A stretch of 64,000 bases of DNA from Larus michahellis (lineage: Eukaryota; Chordata; Aves; Charadriiformes; Laridae). Under the pieces are notes generated by a model. It was not told the DNA's origin. It saw only the letters and a program-made list of their open reading frames with translations, and did no database searches. Made by a program: the position numbers and the translations under genes. The stretch spans positions 28,933,446 to 28,997,445 of the forward strand of contig NC_133899.1 in the NCBI RefSeq assembly GCF_964199755.1, read 5' to 3'. Below, one piece after another: positions 1 through 13,078 of this stretch (its first letter is position 1; each line of letters starts with the position of its first letter).

Positions 1-3000
1 ATGCTGAGGTTGGTACATAGGGCATGGAGGACGCGCAGGGGGTAGCACGTGAAGTGGGGAAGAGCTGGAATTATGCAGGGCAGAAAGGCAAGGACAAGGA
101 GGTTGAACAAGATGCAGTAGAGAAAAGGGGAGTTAGTGAGTGATTGAAAAAGGCTGGGCTCATCTTGGCAGACGGAAAGGGATTTCAACAGCTGTGTTCT
201 GCCTGGGCAGCAGGGAGGATGGAGAAAAGGAAGTTTTATTTAATAACTAATAAGCAAATAATTAGCCTGTATTTTTAACAGTGCAATTTGAAAGGCGGAA
301 TTTAGCCCTCTACTTTGCTTTCTCTCCGCACACATACTTTGTTTGATTCCTGCCATTGCTGGAAAGAGCGCCGGCATTTTATTCAGCTTTGCTTTCATTT
401 GAATTGAAATTTTCTTCCTCAGCCACACGCATGGTAAATGTTTCCATTTCATCCCAGCTCAGAAATGCTCAGGATCCACTCTCATCTCTCTTACTCCAGC
501 TCTGCGTTGCTGCAAATCCATCAGTAACGTTGCAGTTGCTGCAAATTTTCTACAGATGTAAATGCAAGAAGCGTCAAGCCTTGTATTTGGATCAGGAGAG
601 CTGACTGCCTCTTAATAGAAGCATAATGAAACCATCAAGAGTTTTCATTCAATTAGATTTTTTTTTCCCTCTGGCAAATGGTTATAACACATTTATAGTG
701 TAATGGGCAATTACTTTATACTCCTTGTCTGTTGACATCTTATTAAGTCTACATTTTCTGTCCCTAACAATGAGATCAGATATAATTGTTAGGAACTACA
801 AGGAATACATAAGAACTACCAGAATACATTTAAGCAGAATGAATATGTATCTGTTAGTGAGACGCATGATACGTGGTGGCAGATTTCTCTACTCCTTTCT
901 GCTCTGGGGAAATCTCAATTACATATTCTTTTATTTCTTCATAGATTAACTTTTCCTCTGGTGTCAAGAATGATCTTTGTGCTGAGGAGGTGTGGATTAT
1001 ACAACGAATTCTGTGCTTGTGCACAGGAGACTGAGAGATGCGATGAAGGAAAGTTTTGTCCCTGGAAGCACTGAAGATATGTGTCGCGCTGGGGCTTTTT
1101 AAACCTGTAGCTGGGAGGCAGGGCAGGGGCAAGAACTGATAGAGTCAGCTCTGTCATGAAGCACAGCGGGTAATTCTAATGATGCTGATGTTTTCTTTAG
1201 CTCAATAACATTTTTTATCCAGCCTCCAAAGAATGTGAACCTTCCTGCAGCGCTCTACCACCTTAGGATGTCCTGGTGTCAGGCAACAGGCAGATGCATT
1301 CAGCATGAACGGGTACTGATGGGAGCTGTGCGCACATATCCCCGAGAGCAGAATACAGCTTTCGGGTTGGGCTACTTAGCAAAACTCTTACAGGAGGATT
1401 TTAACAGTAGGAATCCGGCAGATTGCTGCTTTTGAGCATCAGTCTGCAGAATCCACTCTGGTCACACACAAGCTGCCACTGATCTGGGACTCGCCCGTTT
1501 CAGCACCAGTCTGAAGATGCCTTTGGCGTAACCCTGCTCACCCTGCTGCAGCGCTCACGTGCCTCAGGGACGCTGTTAGGTAGTGGGCCAGGAAGCATCT
1601 CCCACCTGCACTGTCCTTTGCTGCGGTCACCATTGCTGCATTACTCTGCTTGGAGATGCATTATACCAGTAGGACATGAGGCCGCTGGTTGTGGCAAACA
1701 GTGTGAACTTGTGTGGGACATGTATGGGCCTTTGCAAACTGTGGATCTTCACCTAAATGCTTCTCTCCCAGTCCTCACTGCTGCTCCAGCTCATTGCATT
1801 AGAGCTTCTGATAACTGCAGCGTGGCTGTCTCTTTACTGACAGATTAAAACACAACAAACAGTACGTACAAAGATCTTTTTCACCTGCTTGGATTTATGC
1901 TCCTTCATTATGCTCTGTAATTACGAACCCATGACTGACAGGATACACAATGCCACATCCTGACACAGTTGCCCGGGAATAGGGAGCACACGCCAGTAAT
2001 TCATACCTGGCTACTGCAATGGGATCGTTTTACAGCTTGGGAATCATGTTACCACGAGCAGCTTTAAGAAACAGTGACAGAGCAGTCACCCAGAAAGAGA
2101 TGTTCCTCAAAAGGTCTATCCACAGTGTCGGGGGAGCTTGGTCTGTGATAACTGCCATGGCAGCAGAGTCCGTGCCAGGGCTGTGGGACGTCTGAAGGAG
2201 GCAGTGAAATCAGCAAGTCAGACAAATCCACTTCATCTTCAGGTCCAAAAGCCACAGAGATTTTTAACCCAAGCACCCAAGCCCTCACTCTTCTTGATCT
2301 GCCTCATACACCTCCCTGGAGCCTGGGATAGGCAGGAGTGCCTGCGATGGGCAAGGGCACATTGCTACATAAGGTCTTCAACATTTTATTTTATTATCCT
2401 CACCCAAATACCAAAGTACTTCTCTGTTTTGAATGCTCTTTGAGGCTAATTCTGCCCATTTACAAGACTCTGAGAGGAGTTTTTTCTTCTTCACCCCTAA
2501 TGCCAAATTTGGGGGTTGGCGTTGCTTTTCTCCAGCTTCTTCTGAAACACACACATGTGGATGGATTTTCATGTGAGTTGATGCTTCTGCTGATCCCGAG
2601 AAACCTCTCAAGTAGTGGGTGATTTATCAAAAAGTCGGGGTTAAACTGATGACAGGCTTGGGGTCAAGAAGGAATTTGTGCCATAAATCAGACAGACATG
2701 TGCCATTGGTTTAGGGCTACAGTTTCTTGCTTTTACCGATAACACGGGGTAAAATCTTCTCCCCAGTGTCACCCGAGTTCTCACTGACACACAATAAAAG
2801 TGTTAAATACACCAAAGGTGTTAATTTAATACACTGGAGGTGTTAAATTTGCTATTGATGTCAGAGAGGCACGTGGGGACATGTCATGATGGCCCATGGG
2901 GACTGGCGCATGTGCTGTGCTGAGTCTCTCTGCACCTGATGTTTATCACCAAACTGCTTCTGACGCCATGGGTGGACTTTGGTGAAATGGGGGTCCCTTT

Positions 3001-6000
3001 CACAACCTTTGTCCCCATGTATCTATGCATTCCTCTATAAAATAAGAATGCAAACATCTGTGCTTCTGCCTACTGTTAGCTCTTGTCTCTTCCTCCCAAA
3101 GATTCCAGCATTGCTTTTTTCCACGTTCCATCTAAATTATCCGTTTCTCATCCATTTGTTACAGATTTCTTTTCTAAGCAATTATCTGGGTTTTCTTAAC
3201 TCAAATGCCTGTATGCATATTGTTTTCAGAGTAAATATGAATTTCATTATACTTTTATTATTGTTTAATAGCATTGAGGACATGATGCTTGGAGGCAGCC
3301 TGAATTTTTATTCAAAATGTCAGGTCTTTTTCTGAATAGCTCCTTCAACTGGAGACCTTCCCCATCAGCTCTTTCATAAAGAGAAAGGAGACAAATGGGA
3401 AGATAAGCTAACTAGGAAAGAAAGAGATAATCCTTCCCTTGACCTAGAAGCCTGCCAGGACTCTTTCAATGCAGTGTATTATGTAGCGGTTTTCACTATT
3501 ATGCATATATTTATGAACTGCCTCTCACCAATCTGCAAAGGGAACAGGGTGGTTAAAAATGGAATTCAAGGGAGGAAAGAAACACAGGAGATGTTTTGTC
3601 TCTGCTTTTATATTGCAAAGATTGCACTGGAATATACACAAGAATATATCTCCATTGTAACGTGAGACTCTGTAGCCTTTAATACCTTTGGCATCTCTCC
3701 ATTAATATACTTCCTGGTGACATTTCTCAACAAAAAAAACCACTTCAAACTGCTGTCAAGACCAATCAAAAAGCAGCTCTAATTACAAGCAAAGGTAAAA
3801 AGATGCACCACAGTGCAATGAGGAATGCAGGGGCCTATCGGAGAACATACATAAAAATGGTCCTCATCCTCCAGCTAGAGAATACATATTGAGAAAGACT
3901 TTGCTCAGAAGCTGGATTCTGAGCATCTTTTAGGCAGGTTATTTTTGCTGGGTTCCTCCTTTGCGTGCAGTACGTATGCTGGCTTACAAATAACTTTCAC
4001 CAATAAATTCTGGCACCTTGAGTGCTTGGTACCTGCTAGTGTTTAGATTCTCTATTTTAAAGACCTGCTGGGAGAAAGTTACCTATAAATGTCAATGTGT
4101 TGTTACAAACTCTGAGTCTTCTTTGTTTCCTTGCCATTATTCCCTGGCAGATTATCCAGCCTGCAGGTAAATCACTCCTGCATATGGGCACTGTGCAAGC
4201 AATATAGATGGAGAAGGTCTACTCAGAGTCACAAAAATGCCGCTCTAGTCTTTCTGAGTCTGTTTGAGTATCTTTACACCACCCAGTTCAGAACTGACTG
4301 TGTACTACAATGTGATCCAGGTGAAGCAGGCTAATAGCGAGCAGACCTGGACACGCTCCTTAGTGCAGGGACTGTGCTTGCACAGCTCCTTCTTCGTCCT
4401 GCTGGAGGTCCCTAGATGCGTCCACAACATGCATTATAACGAGTAACACTTCATGCTGGGATATGCACAACAGCAAAGAGGATCCAGTTACTTGTCCATT
4501 AGTTTTAAAATATTACAGACCACGAAGACAGAACTTGGTTCTAATGGAGGATACAAGAACAAATGTCCTGCTTCAGTCATTGTGTCTCTAGGTCTCCATA
4601 AGGACAAAAGACGACAAGGGAGCTTCAGCTCCAGAAGGTGAAATAAAACCCTGAATCTCAGCACCATGATAAGCAACAGGAGGAAATGCACATCTGAAAG
4701 GCATGGTAAAGCCACACTGGACAGGAGAAAAAAATGAAAAAGATATGAAGGTAACTGGAAGATCTTAAGCTTGTAACTGATGCAGGTCTATGAAACAGTC
4801 CATCTGAATAAAGATACAAGCCAAGAGGAAACAAAGTCAAGAGAAGGGGTAATTTTCAGTATACAATGTATTTAATTAATACATGGTAAGTGTGGCACCT
4901 CACAGTATGTCTTATTTCCTCTATGTGTTCAGGTATTTGATGTTCCTTTTTAAGTTTATTGCAATGTTTTTGTCTCAGCTCCCATCTGGTCAAAGGCAGT
5001 TTTATTGTGAATATTGAGTATTTGGCATTAGAGAATTATTCACTGGGTTAAACTGAATGTATAGCGAATATTTAAGCATCAGTCATCACCCTTCGCCATC
5101 AGCCCTGACTTGCCAGAGTCCCTCTGCAATTGCAGCATGAATTCCTATGCCAGAGAATTTGAAATACAATTTCTGGACACAGAACACCTGGTACAGAGGA
5201 CATACGCATGGCCTGAAACCAAACACAGGAGTCAGTCTTCAACTAAACTCAGAAAAGGGCTAAAGTAGAGCCACATGAAATGCTGGCATTTCTGGTGTCT
5301 CTTCACTGTATTCAGCACTGCATGTATCACAACAGATGAGCGCTTCTGTGAAAGCATCCATGAACCCAGTAAACCAAGTCCTGCCCAGGTGCCTGCTATG
5401 GACTCACTCCCCATTCTTGTAATGTTCAGCCACTGACTGGAGAATAAAAGCCTCCAGGTGAGCCTACATCACACACCTCCTGTGTTCAATGGCTCATACT
5501 GACATAATTTCTTCAGGGACACTTTTTGTTTATATTACAATGAAACCCCAACTCATTTACGAGGTGTTCAGTCTCTTTTAAAGGCTTTTAGAAGCAAGAT
5601 GTGTGGCTCAAGTTAATTCTGTCCTTGGCGCTCTAGTAATCCCAGTAATCGGAACCACTTCCTTCGTTATCTACTAGCCATTGCAAGCACTATTTTTGAG
5701 TGGATGCTCAGAAGTGACTGAGAAGTCCATAACACCTGGGTATCACTTGGTAGGCACAGCATTCAGAGCCCAAATGACTGACAACCGACCCTCCAACAAA
5801 AAAAATCTAAATTTATTTTTCTTCATCAAAGTGATTATTGATTGGCTTAAGGCAAAGCCGATGACTAACCATATGGGGATGTCTGTCATACGATTGGATT
5901 AGTGTTTGCACTCCATCTCTATCTTTAGGATCAATAGGAGACGATAAAGAATGATTAGCCTTGCAGCTTCATTGTATGTTGTAATTCTTCAGCCACACAG

Positions 6001-6440
6001 TAAAAAAAATTGAGAAACTAATCAGAAGATTAAGAAAAATGACTATTATCTCTAAAAAATACCATTCCATTGTTTCCTAAATTGAGGAAATACTTCGCAG
6101 TAATCAGCAACACAGAAATATCAAATGTAGATTCTTCTTCAGTTCAACTGTCTATTCCAGGAGATGCCTCTACTGCCTAGAAGATGCAAAATCTTAAATG
6201 CCTTGGCTGTAACTTTGCCTATAAAAATTGCCAGAGAATTAGATCCAAGTAATTTCTTTCTTAAAGGATGGACACGCATGGATTTCACTCAAAAACACAA
6301 AATCATGAAGACATTATAAAGTGTTCTCTGTAGTCTTTAAAAAATATACTACCTTCGCTTTATTCTGCTTTTAGAATATAGCACAGGGCTTTTCTGCTTT
6401 GAGATGAACATGGAAAAATAGATCTTAGTACAAAAGAGCC
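1..6440. other. intergenic DNA, no gene recognised
   Basis: AT-rich single-copy-looking DNA downstream of the 3' end of SIX6OS1. All open frames are short, lack family similarity and lack plausible splice-linked neighbours. In mammals the next gene on this side is PPM1A, but I see no phosphatase exon. The only local structure noted is the small tandem repeat near 2.8 kb, listed separately. Confidence 0.7.
2801..2850. repeat. three-unit imperfect tandem repeat with TGTTAA cores
   Basis: Three copies of a TGTTAA-starting unit begin at 2801, 2819 and 2841, with spacings of 18 and 22 bases. Two copies are preceded by AAAGG or GGAGG, giving an AGGTGTTAA core that resembles a T-box half-site. The repeat itself is visible; the binding-site reading is inference. 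Confidence 0.5.
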
Positions 6441-6479
6441 CCCTACCTATTAGAGACGGCTTGGGTTACTAATCCCTAT

Positions 6480-6600
6480 TTCTAGGAGCAGATGCTGATT
6501 GTCCTATTAATCAAAGCAAATCATTAGGCATTAATTACACTTAGTAACAGAATAATTGCTTGGTTTACCTAAACTGTGGTAGGAATGTTTTTTTCTTTCT
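6480..6600. promoter_or_regulatory. candidate conserved non-coding element rich in homeodomain motifs
   Basis: About 120 bases carry many TAAT/ATTA cores in both orientations, including ATTAATC, CATTAGGC and ATTAATTAC, plus AATCAAAG, which fits a TCF/SOX-type site. Such clusters are typical of forebrain and eye enhancers, and the element lies in the gene desert next to SIX6. Conservation was not tested, so the call rests on motif density only. Confidence 0.3.
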
Positions 6601-9600
6601 GAGTAGGATAAGCTTATTTAAATTATGTCGTGCACACTCACAAAACATAATGAAAGTAGATCAAAATCTGGTTTGTTTTGTACATATACGAGGTGAGCTG
6701 ATCTTGGAAACAATGTCAGTGGGTTGATGTACGCAGTCTAAGAAAAGATCAGTCTCAGAGGTGTTCTGGCGGGAGGGAAGGTTGTTGTGGTATCAGAGGA
6801 AATAGCACTAAATAAAGACACAGAAGTACGACCTAACAGTATGTCGTCACCTTTAATGTATTCTATATGTAAGAGTTTATTTACTTTGTTAGGGAGACAG
6901 GGGACCATTTCTATCAGTCTGGTGCTGGGAAGAAAGGCTGATCTAACCAGGATCGTGCCCGCAGTACCCACAGCAGTTCCAAATACATGGGAGAGGTGAC
7001 AGTTGTGCCCAACAAGGTCAGGGCTCCAGCATGAATATGCACTTTTGGTTAAACTTCCCATTGAACAGTGTTGGCTGTTCTTGACAATAGCTTTAGAAAG
7101 ACTATGTCTTTCCCTGGGAAAGAAGGATGATATCCCTGGCGAATAAAAAAAACCCCAAAGTTTTCTCAACCAATGCTTAGAATCGCTTTCACCAGGTTTC
7201 CACTTGAGATTCTGGGAGCTAAAAGCTCAGCACAGCTTTGCTGTATTTATTAACACTAGCTTGTCCTGTGAATGCTTATGATGTTTTAGGTATGGAAAAA
7301 TGTATCTAGATGTGTAACAAGACAGTTACACATCCTAGGCATAGCAATACAGTACTGGCAGTAAGAAGCACTGGTTGCATCTTAACCATTTAAGTTAAAA
7401 ATGTCCTGCGCTGACAGGGATCCGCATTTCCCCAGCCATGAATAGCTAGCTGTTCCTCTGCCACCTCTGCAGCAAATACTCAGCCATGGTCAGAGGACAC
7501 TGTTCTCCTCCTGGAGAGCAAATGGGAGCAGCACCCAGAGCAGACAGCTCAGAGCAAGCTTCATGCTGGCCTACGCATGCATATATTTCTGACAAATCTT
7601 GATTCTGGTAAGAAATGTAAGTATTTCTCACACTGCTTTGCAAGAAAAGCTGATCAGCAAGATATGATGAGTCAACATCAGCTGGAATAGTTTGTTTTCC
7701 ATCAACACTGAAAGGTTTACCAGATCTGGCTAGAGTCACAGAACTTAGTTTTCAGATTGTCGTTGCAGCTTTTGTATTTTGTACGCTGTAAAGAAATCTA
7801 GTTTTTAAATACTTGAAATAAAAATGTTTCAACTGACCCTAGACATCCATAAAACATATCCCTTGTGGAAAACTACTCCTCTTCTGCAACACAGAAGAAA
7901 GGTAATATTTCAAGTGTCAAAACCTGTCATAAAACCTTCCATCTCCTGCACAGCTTTAATCACAGACTGAGGCGGCAGCAGTGGAGTCAGTGCCCTGGGT
8001 GCTCCCCTCTAGTGCTACATCCACAGGCTTTTTCACCTTAGAGTCAGTTTGAACAATCCTTGTAGACAGCACTGCAGCACAGCGGACATTAATCATGGGG
8101 AGAGAAGATGTTTTCAGATGACACCTTGAAAAGAAATATGCGGAGGCATTTACGAAATCCCTCCCTGATGCTAGACACAGGAATCGGTTTTGCAAATTAC
8201 AAGTTCAGCCTTTATGAAAGAGCGGGAGAAGCTGCCAAGGTATGAAAAGAGGGAATGGAAAGAGCCAAAGTCAAAGAGACAGGCTGGACGCATCAGTGGA
8301 GAAATGGGGTGGTGGCGTATGGGTCTGCTTTCATTGGGAATCCTGGGATGAGTTGTGCTTTTGTATTACTAAGATCATAACTCAGCTTTATCAGAATCAT
8401 GACTGTATGTTCAGAGACTTAAAACTTTCTGTAACAGGCATTCAGCCCACTCCCAGTAAAAGATTAATTATTGCCCTGTTCAATTTTCAGTCTAAACAAC
8501 CAAAAGATGCACCAGTACAACTGCTGCTAAATTAACTGTTAGCTTTTTTCACACTTGTTCAATCTAATAAAAGACATTATCTCTTCTTATAGACCTTGTA
8601 GCACATAAAAATAATAATGATAAAAACAAAGCCATTAGTAACATGCTAATTTTTCCCATTGAGAACAGAGATAAAGGAAAACTAGTGACTGGCCCAGTGA
8701 CAGATCCAGCCCTCCAGAGACTAAATGAAACAAATAAATTTGGAGCTTGGCCACTGACCTTAATAAAATAGGACTGGCTCCAGAAATGGTGACACTGCAT
8801 TTACAGTTATTCTAATTAGGAATTTACTTAATGTCACTAATACACAAAGATGTTAGTGGCTTTACATTCATTCAGCAGTTTATTTAGACTCTGCCCTAGC
8901 ACCACACCTTCTTATATCCACACATGCTTCGGGAAGTAAAAGGCCGACAACTGAAGTGTGTGGAACAGGGATCACACTGCTGTTTGTCAGGCGGCACACG
9001 CCTGTGCTTGCACATGTTCAGTTTATGGAGATAATGTCCTTGTTGATCATGAACGCGTGAACCGCTAGGTCTGCTGGCCGTCAAGTGTGAGTGGTACTTA
9101 TGCCATGCTATAAGTATTGGCAAGAAGAACAAAGCTGAAAAGCAACATCCGCTTTGTCCTTGCTCTATTTTCCAAGGCTCTGAGAAAGTATCAGGGATGA
9201 AACCAGAGTCAGTTAACACTTGGCTTCTTACTAAACAAACTCATTATATGAAAGAAATTTACCATACGATAAAAAATATCACTGCTTTTGGATAACTCTG
9301 TCACCCTGTAATTTGCTGAAATCAGCTGGTACCTCTAGCTGTCACAAGGAGACAGAGAAGGAAGTAAGCTCTGAGTTCAGGGGATTGGCTCCCTCCGCCA
9401 CAAATATCCCACCCCAGTGACGCAGGCATCCTCTGTCCGTGATGCTCTGAGTGTCCTTGCATTCCTGACTGTATATACAAGGAGCTGGCCAGACGTGAGT
9501 CCTGTTCTAGCAGCGTGCAAGTAGCTCAGATGCAGAAATCAATTTTAGCAGAGCCTGTCAGGCTGGAGCAGTGCCTGGATTAAGTGCAGCCCACTTCACA

Positions 9601-12600
9601 AACGAAGAGCAACCGCTTTGGCATGTTCAGGTCAACACTGCAGAACAATGAGGCGCGTTGTAAGCAAACACCAAATGAAAAGATACTTTTTGCCATGGTC
9701 AAACCAGGCCAGCGCGGCAGCATCGGGTGCCGGGGCTGGCACTTTGTACAACAGGAGAGTTACGTAAGTGGAAGCACACAGGCTTAGACATCTCTGCATT
9801 GGGATTTCCAAATTTCTTTGCTACTCTCCATCTCAGCAATGGTTTTACTAGCTAGGTCTTTACTTCAGCGTCTCCTCAGATCACTGCCCACATAAGTTGA
9901 TGTAATCGGCCATTGAAGTCCTAACAATAAGTGATAAGAAAGCAGAGGTCCCTGCCTAGCGGTAGTTGGCCACATCCTCAGAGCAGTGCCCAGCACTCGC
10001 TGGAGCCAATGCACAGCAAGGAGGAGACGCTGAGAGGATACAGCATTTGGGCTAAAGAAAAGTGACTCGGCTGGAATTGGCAGGACCCATTTTAGGATCT
10101 ATTTTCCCACTCAGTGTTCCTTCTTCGCGCTTTGTGATCCTGTTCTTTTCCTGATATCCCGCGTTTCTTCCTTATTTCTGTTTTCCTGCTTCAGTCTCTG
10201 TTTAAACGCCCTCCCTTTCACTCTGTTTGTAAATGCCTGTCATTCTGGCCCAGATCTTATGACACATACAGTAACTAACATTGCATCTGGCCAAGTGATA
10301 CTCTCAGCATCTTGAGAGTTCATCAGCAGCGAGACTGGGGGTGGCATAAATAAGTTTAGTGAATCACATCTACTTCCCCAAAATTTATTTTCTCTCACGG
10401 GTGATGGAAAAAATGAAACTGGTGGCCTAAAACAGTAGCCCAAGCCTACCTGTCTGCAGGTCCACCCTGACTTCAGTCCCACTGCTGCAGGAGAGCAGGT
10501 GACAGCAGCATATGATCCTGTGTTTTTCACAGCATACTGTGCACATCTGTGACGCTCTGTGAATAATGTAATACAAACAGAATTGTTAGGGATTAAGGTT
10601 TTGTTTCTGCTCCTACTAATAAACGCCAAAATCCCCATTGACTTTGCTGAAATAAAATCAGGCCTTAAATGACCCACCACTGACATTTGTAAGAATCTTC
10701 CCAAACGCAAGACACCTTTGATACGATATGCAGCGCCATATGGATGCCCTTCTTTTCGCCTCCCACAACAGCTGCCAGAAGCTGTAATGCTGACTGTAGT
10801 AATGACAATAAAAATAACCCCAACAGAGATGGTATTTACTACAGGAAAAATAAAGCCAGCTTCCCAGGCCACCTACCTGACACGATGCTGTGGACTGCAG
10901 TATCTTTTAAGCTGACGGACACTGGCCTGCACATGGACTACTGCTGAGATAATAAAACACGATAAATGCTGGACTACGTACACCTGTGCCGCAGATCTAC
11001 CTTACTCTGCCTGAATCCGGCTCTGAAAGCACTGGAGCATGCAGACATTGATTAATTTTACCTATAGTCTTACATACAATCTGGGCGTAAGAAGGAACAA
11101 ACGTGTTATATCTCTGGCACTAATTGTCAGTCTATCTTTTTTCCATTACTTTCTCCTTCTTGCCATTTGCCTCTCTTTCCCTCATCAGACTTGCTCTTTC
11201 ATCATCTTTATAGATTGACATGCACTTGAAAGGACATTCAACACTTTGAAAGCTGCTGTTTTTCAGATTTTATAAATTTCTCCCAGCTTAAGTTCTTGAT
11301 GACAACTCTGCTCAGAGCATGGCTTGTCAGTAACATTGATCTAGTGGAAATGGCCCAGTTAGAATTTGGTGCATGATGCTTTCCTGAGAAATCCTAACAA
11401 AACCTGGCCAGTGAGAGGAATTCTGTTTTATTTCCAACTGTCACAGTTTCCAAATGCCTAGTATTTATTTTAAGGCTTTTTCCTTTACACAGATGCTATA
11501 AAACTACCAGGGGGGAAGGGTGCAATTGCTTATTATTATTAAAGTTAAAATTTTCTTTTTTAATGAGTCCTACAGGCTTGATGGAGCGAACTGACCAGTA
11601 CTGGGAGGTGCTAAGCAACTTTAACTCCCATTGGAGTCCCATCCACTTCACTGGAAGCCAAACGCACTCGGCACCTGAGGGGAAGCCCTCAGCATTTTGT
11701 GATCCAGCTCATCATTGTCTGTCCAGTCTTTTTAAATTGTAAAACATTTAAGGCTTGGACTCTCTCCCATTGTGCATAACATAATGAGGCCCTAAATGAA
11801 GCTGCACCCTGTGGACACTCCTGTAATATAAATAACTGCTACACCGGTCTCCCAGCTATAACTACAAAGTAATTCAGACACATGCTTGCTTCCACTGACG
11901 AAAGGAGAACAGGAAGGATTTCTCTCAAATCAGTCCTTTGAGTCATAACAGCAGCGATGGTTTCCCAACTAGGAATATTTACACAAAGTTTATCCAGTTC
12001 TTACATACAGTGAATAAGTAAGTTAACCTATTTTTTATTTAGGAGTAGTTGATTGCATAAAACTAAGTTTTGGACGAATATTACACAGTTCCTGAAATCT
12101 CTGCCATATTTATCAAAATGATTTAGCAGTAATTATTGCTTTCTTTTGCCAATACCATAGTCACACTGTTTATACTTCGTAACTCCACATATCTACATTG
12201 CAATTATAAGGATCAGTGCTTCAGCTAGGGCAATTTAACATACAGTTAAACGTTACCTGTGTAGATCATTAGGTTATAAAACTACAATAGCGTTAGAGTC
12301 ACTGTATTGTAATACATAAGAAAACCAGCCAATAGAAGCACGCATTTTTTCTAAAAACAACTTCCACTCAGGAACTTGCAGGGATCTAAGTATTTCCAAA
12401 ACATTACAAGTTTTCAAGTGACATGCTCAGCACAGCATTTTTATCTTCCCTGCTTTATTACAGAAAAAAACCCCTAACTTATTCTCGGAAGTTGTTTTGC
12501 ACAACTTAACAAGTTCCAAGAATTTTACCAAGTCTGACTATAAGTACATGACAAATAATCCCATGGAATCAACCTTATAAAAGCAGAGAGATGCATTTGC

Positions 12601-13027
12601 TGCTCCTAACTTCATTTTGTAATTTACAAAGACAATATATAAGCACTAACCATCAACTGTCAGTCTTGATATGACGATAATAACAGATAACTTAACTATT
12701 TCTGAAGCTCTGGAAGAAATCACTAACCCAGCAGCACTCCCTTGTCAAAAACATCACCACAACTGACGATGTAAGCCACAAAAGACAGAAAACAGAAATT
12801 TGAATCATTATTTTACTTTATGCCAATACTTGCAAATGATAAAAGCACTCTTCCCAGACTTTGACAATCTACTTTATTCCAGTAGTGTCAGCTCAGATAA
12901 AACTCAGTAAAGGGAACTGAAATACATATAGTATCCACTGGACCGTCTTTCTTTTTTTTTCTGTTTGTGATGTAAAATGTTCTCTGTTAAAATATTGACA
13001 CTGCAATATGCGAGCTAGCTGCAATAA
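6601..13027. other. intergenic DNA, no gene recognised
   Basis: No exon-like coding segment, RNA gene or mobile element was recognised. The longest open frame is about 210 codons at 10,240-10,872 on the minus strand. It has no family resemblance and unremarkable composition, and I treat it as a chance frame. Confidence 0.65.
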
Positions 13028-13078
13028 ACATGCAAAGCAGCATACGCTGCTGCCAGCCTTATGCTGCTGTGAACATGT
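13028..13078. other. strong imperfect hairpin
   Basis: The left arm (13,028-13,044) and right arm (13,060-13,078) are complementary across ACATG, a two-base bulge, one A/G mismatch and AGCAGCATA. The intervening loop is about 15 bases. The fold is visible in the sequence. It could be a short non-coding RNA precursor or a palindromic regulatory site; the arms are shorter than in a typical microRNA precursor. Confidence 0.45.

Noticed and set aside
10240-10872. 210-codon minus-strand frame in the intergenic region
   Set aside because: No recognisable domain, no neighbouring exons and no codon pattern. One such length is plausible by chance in six frames of 64 kb.
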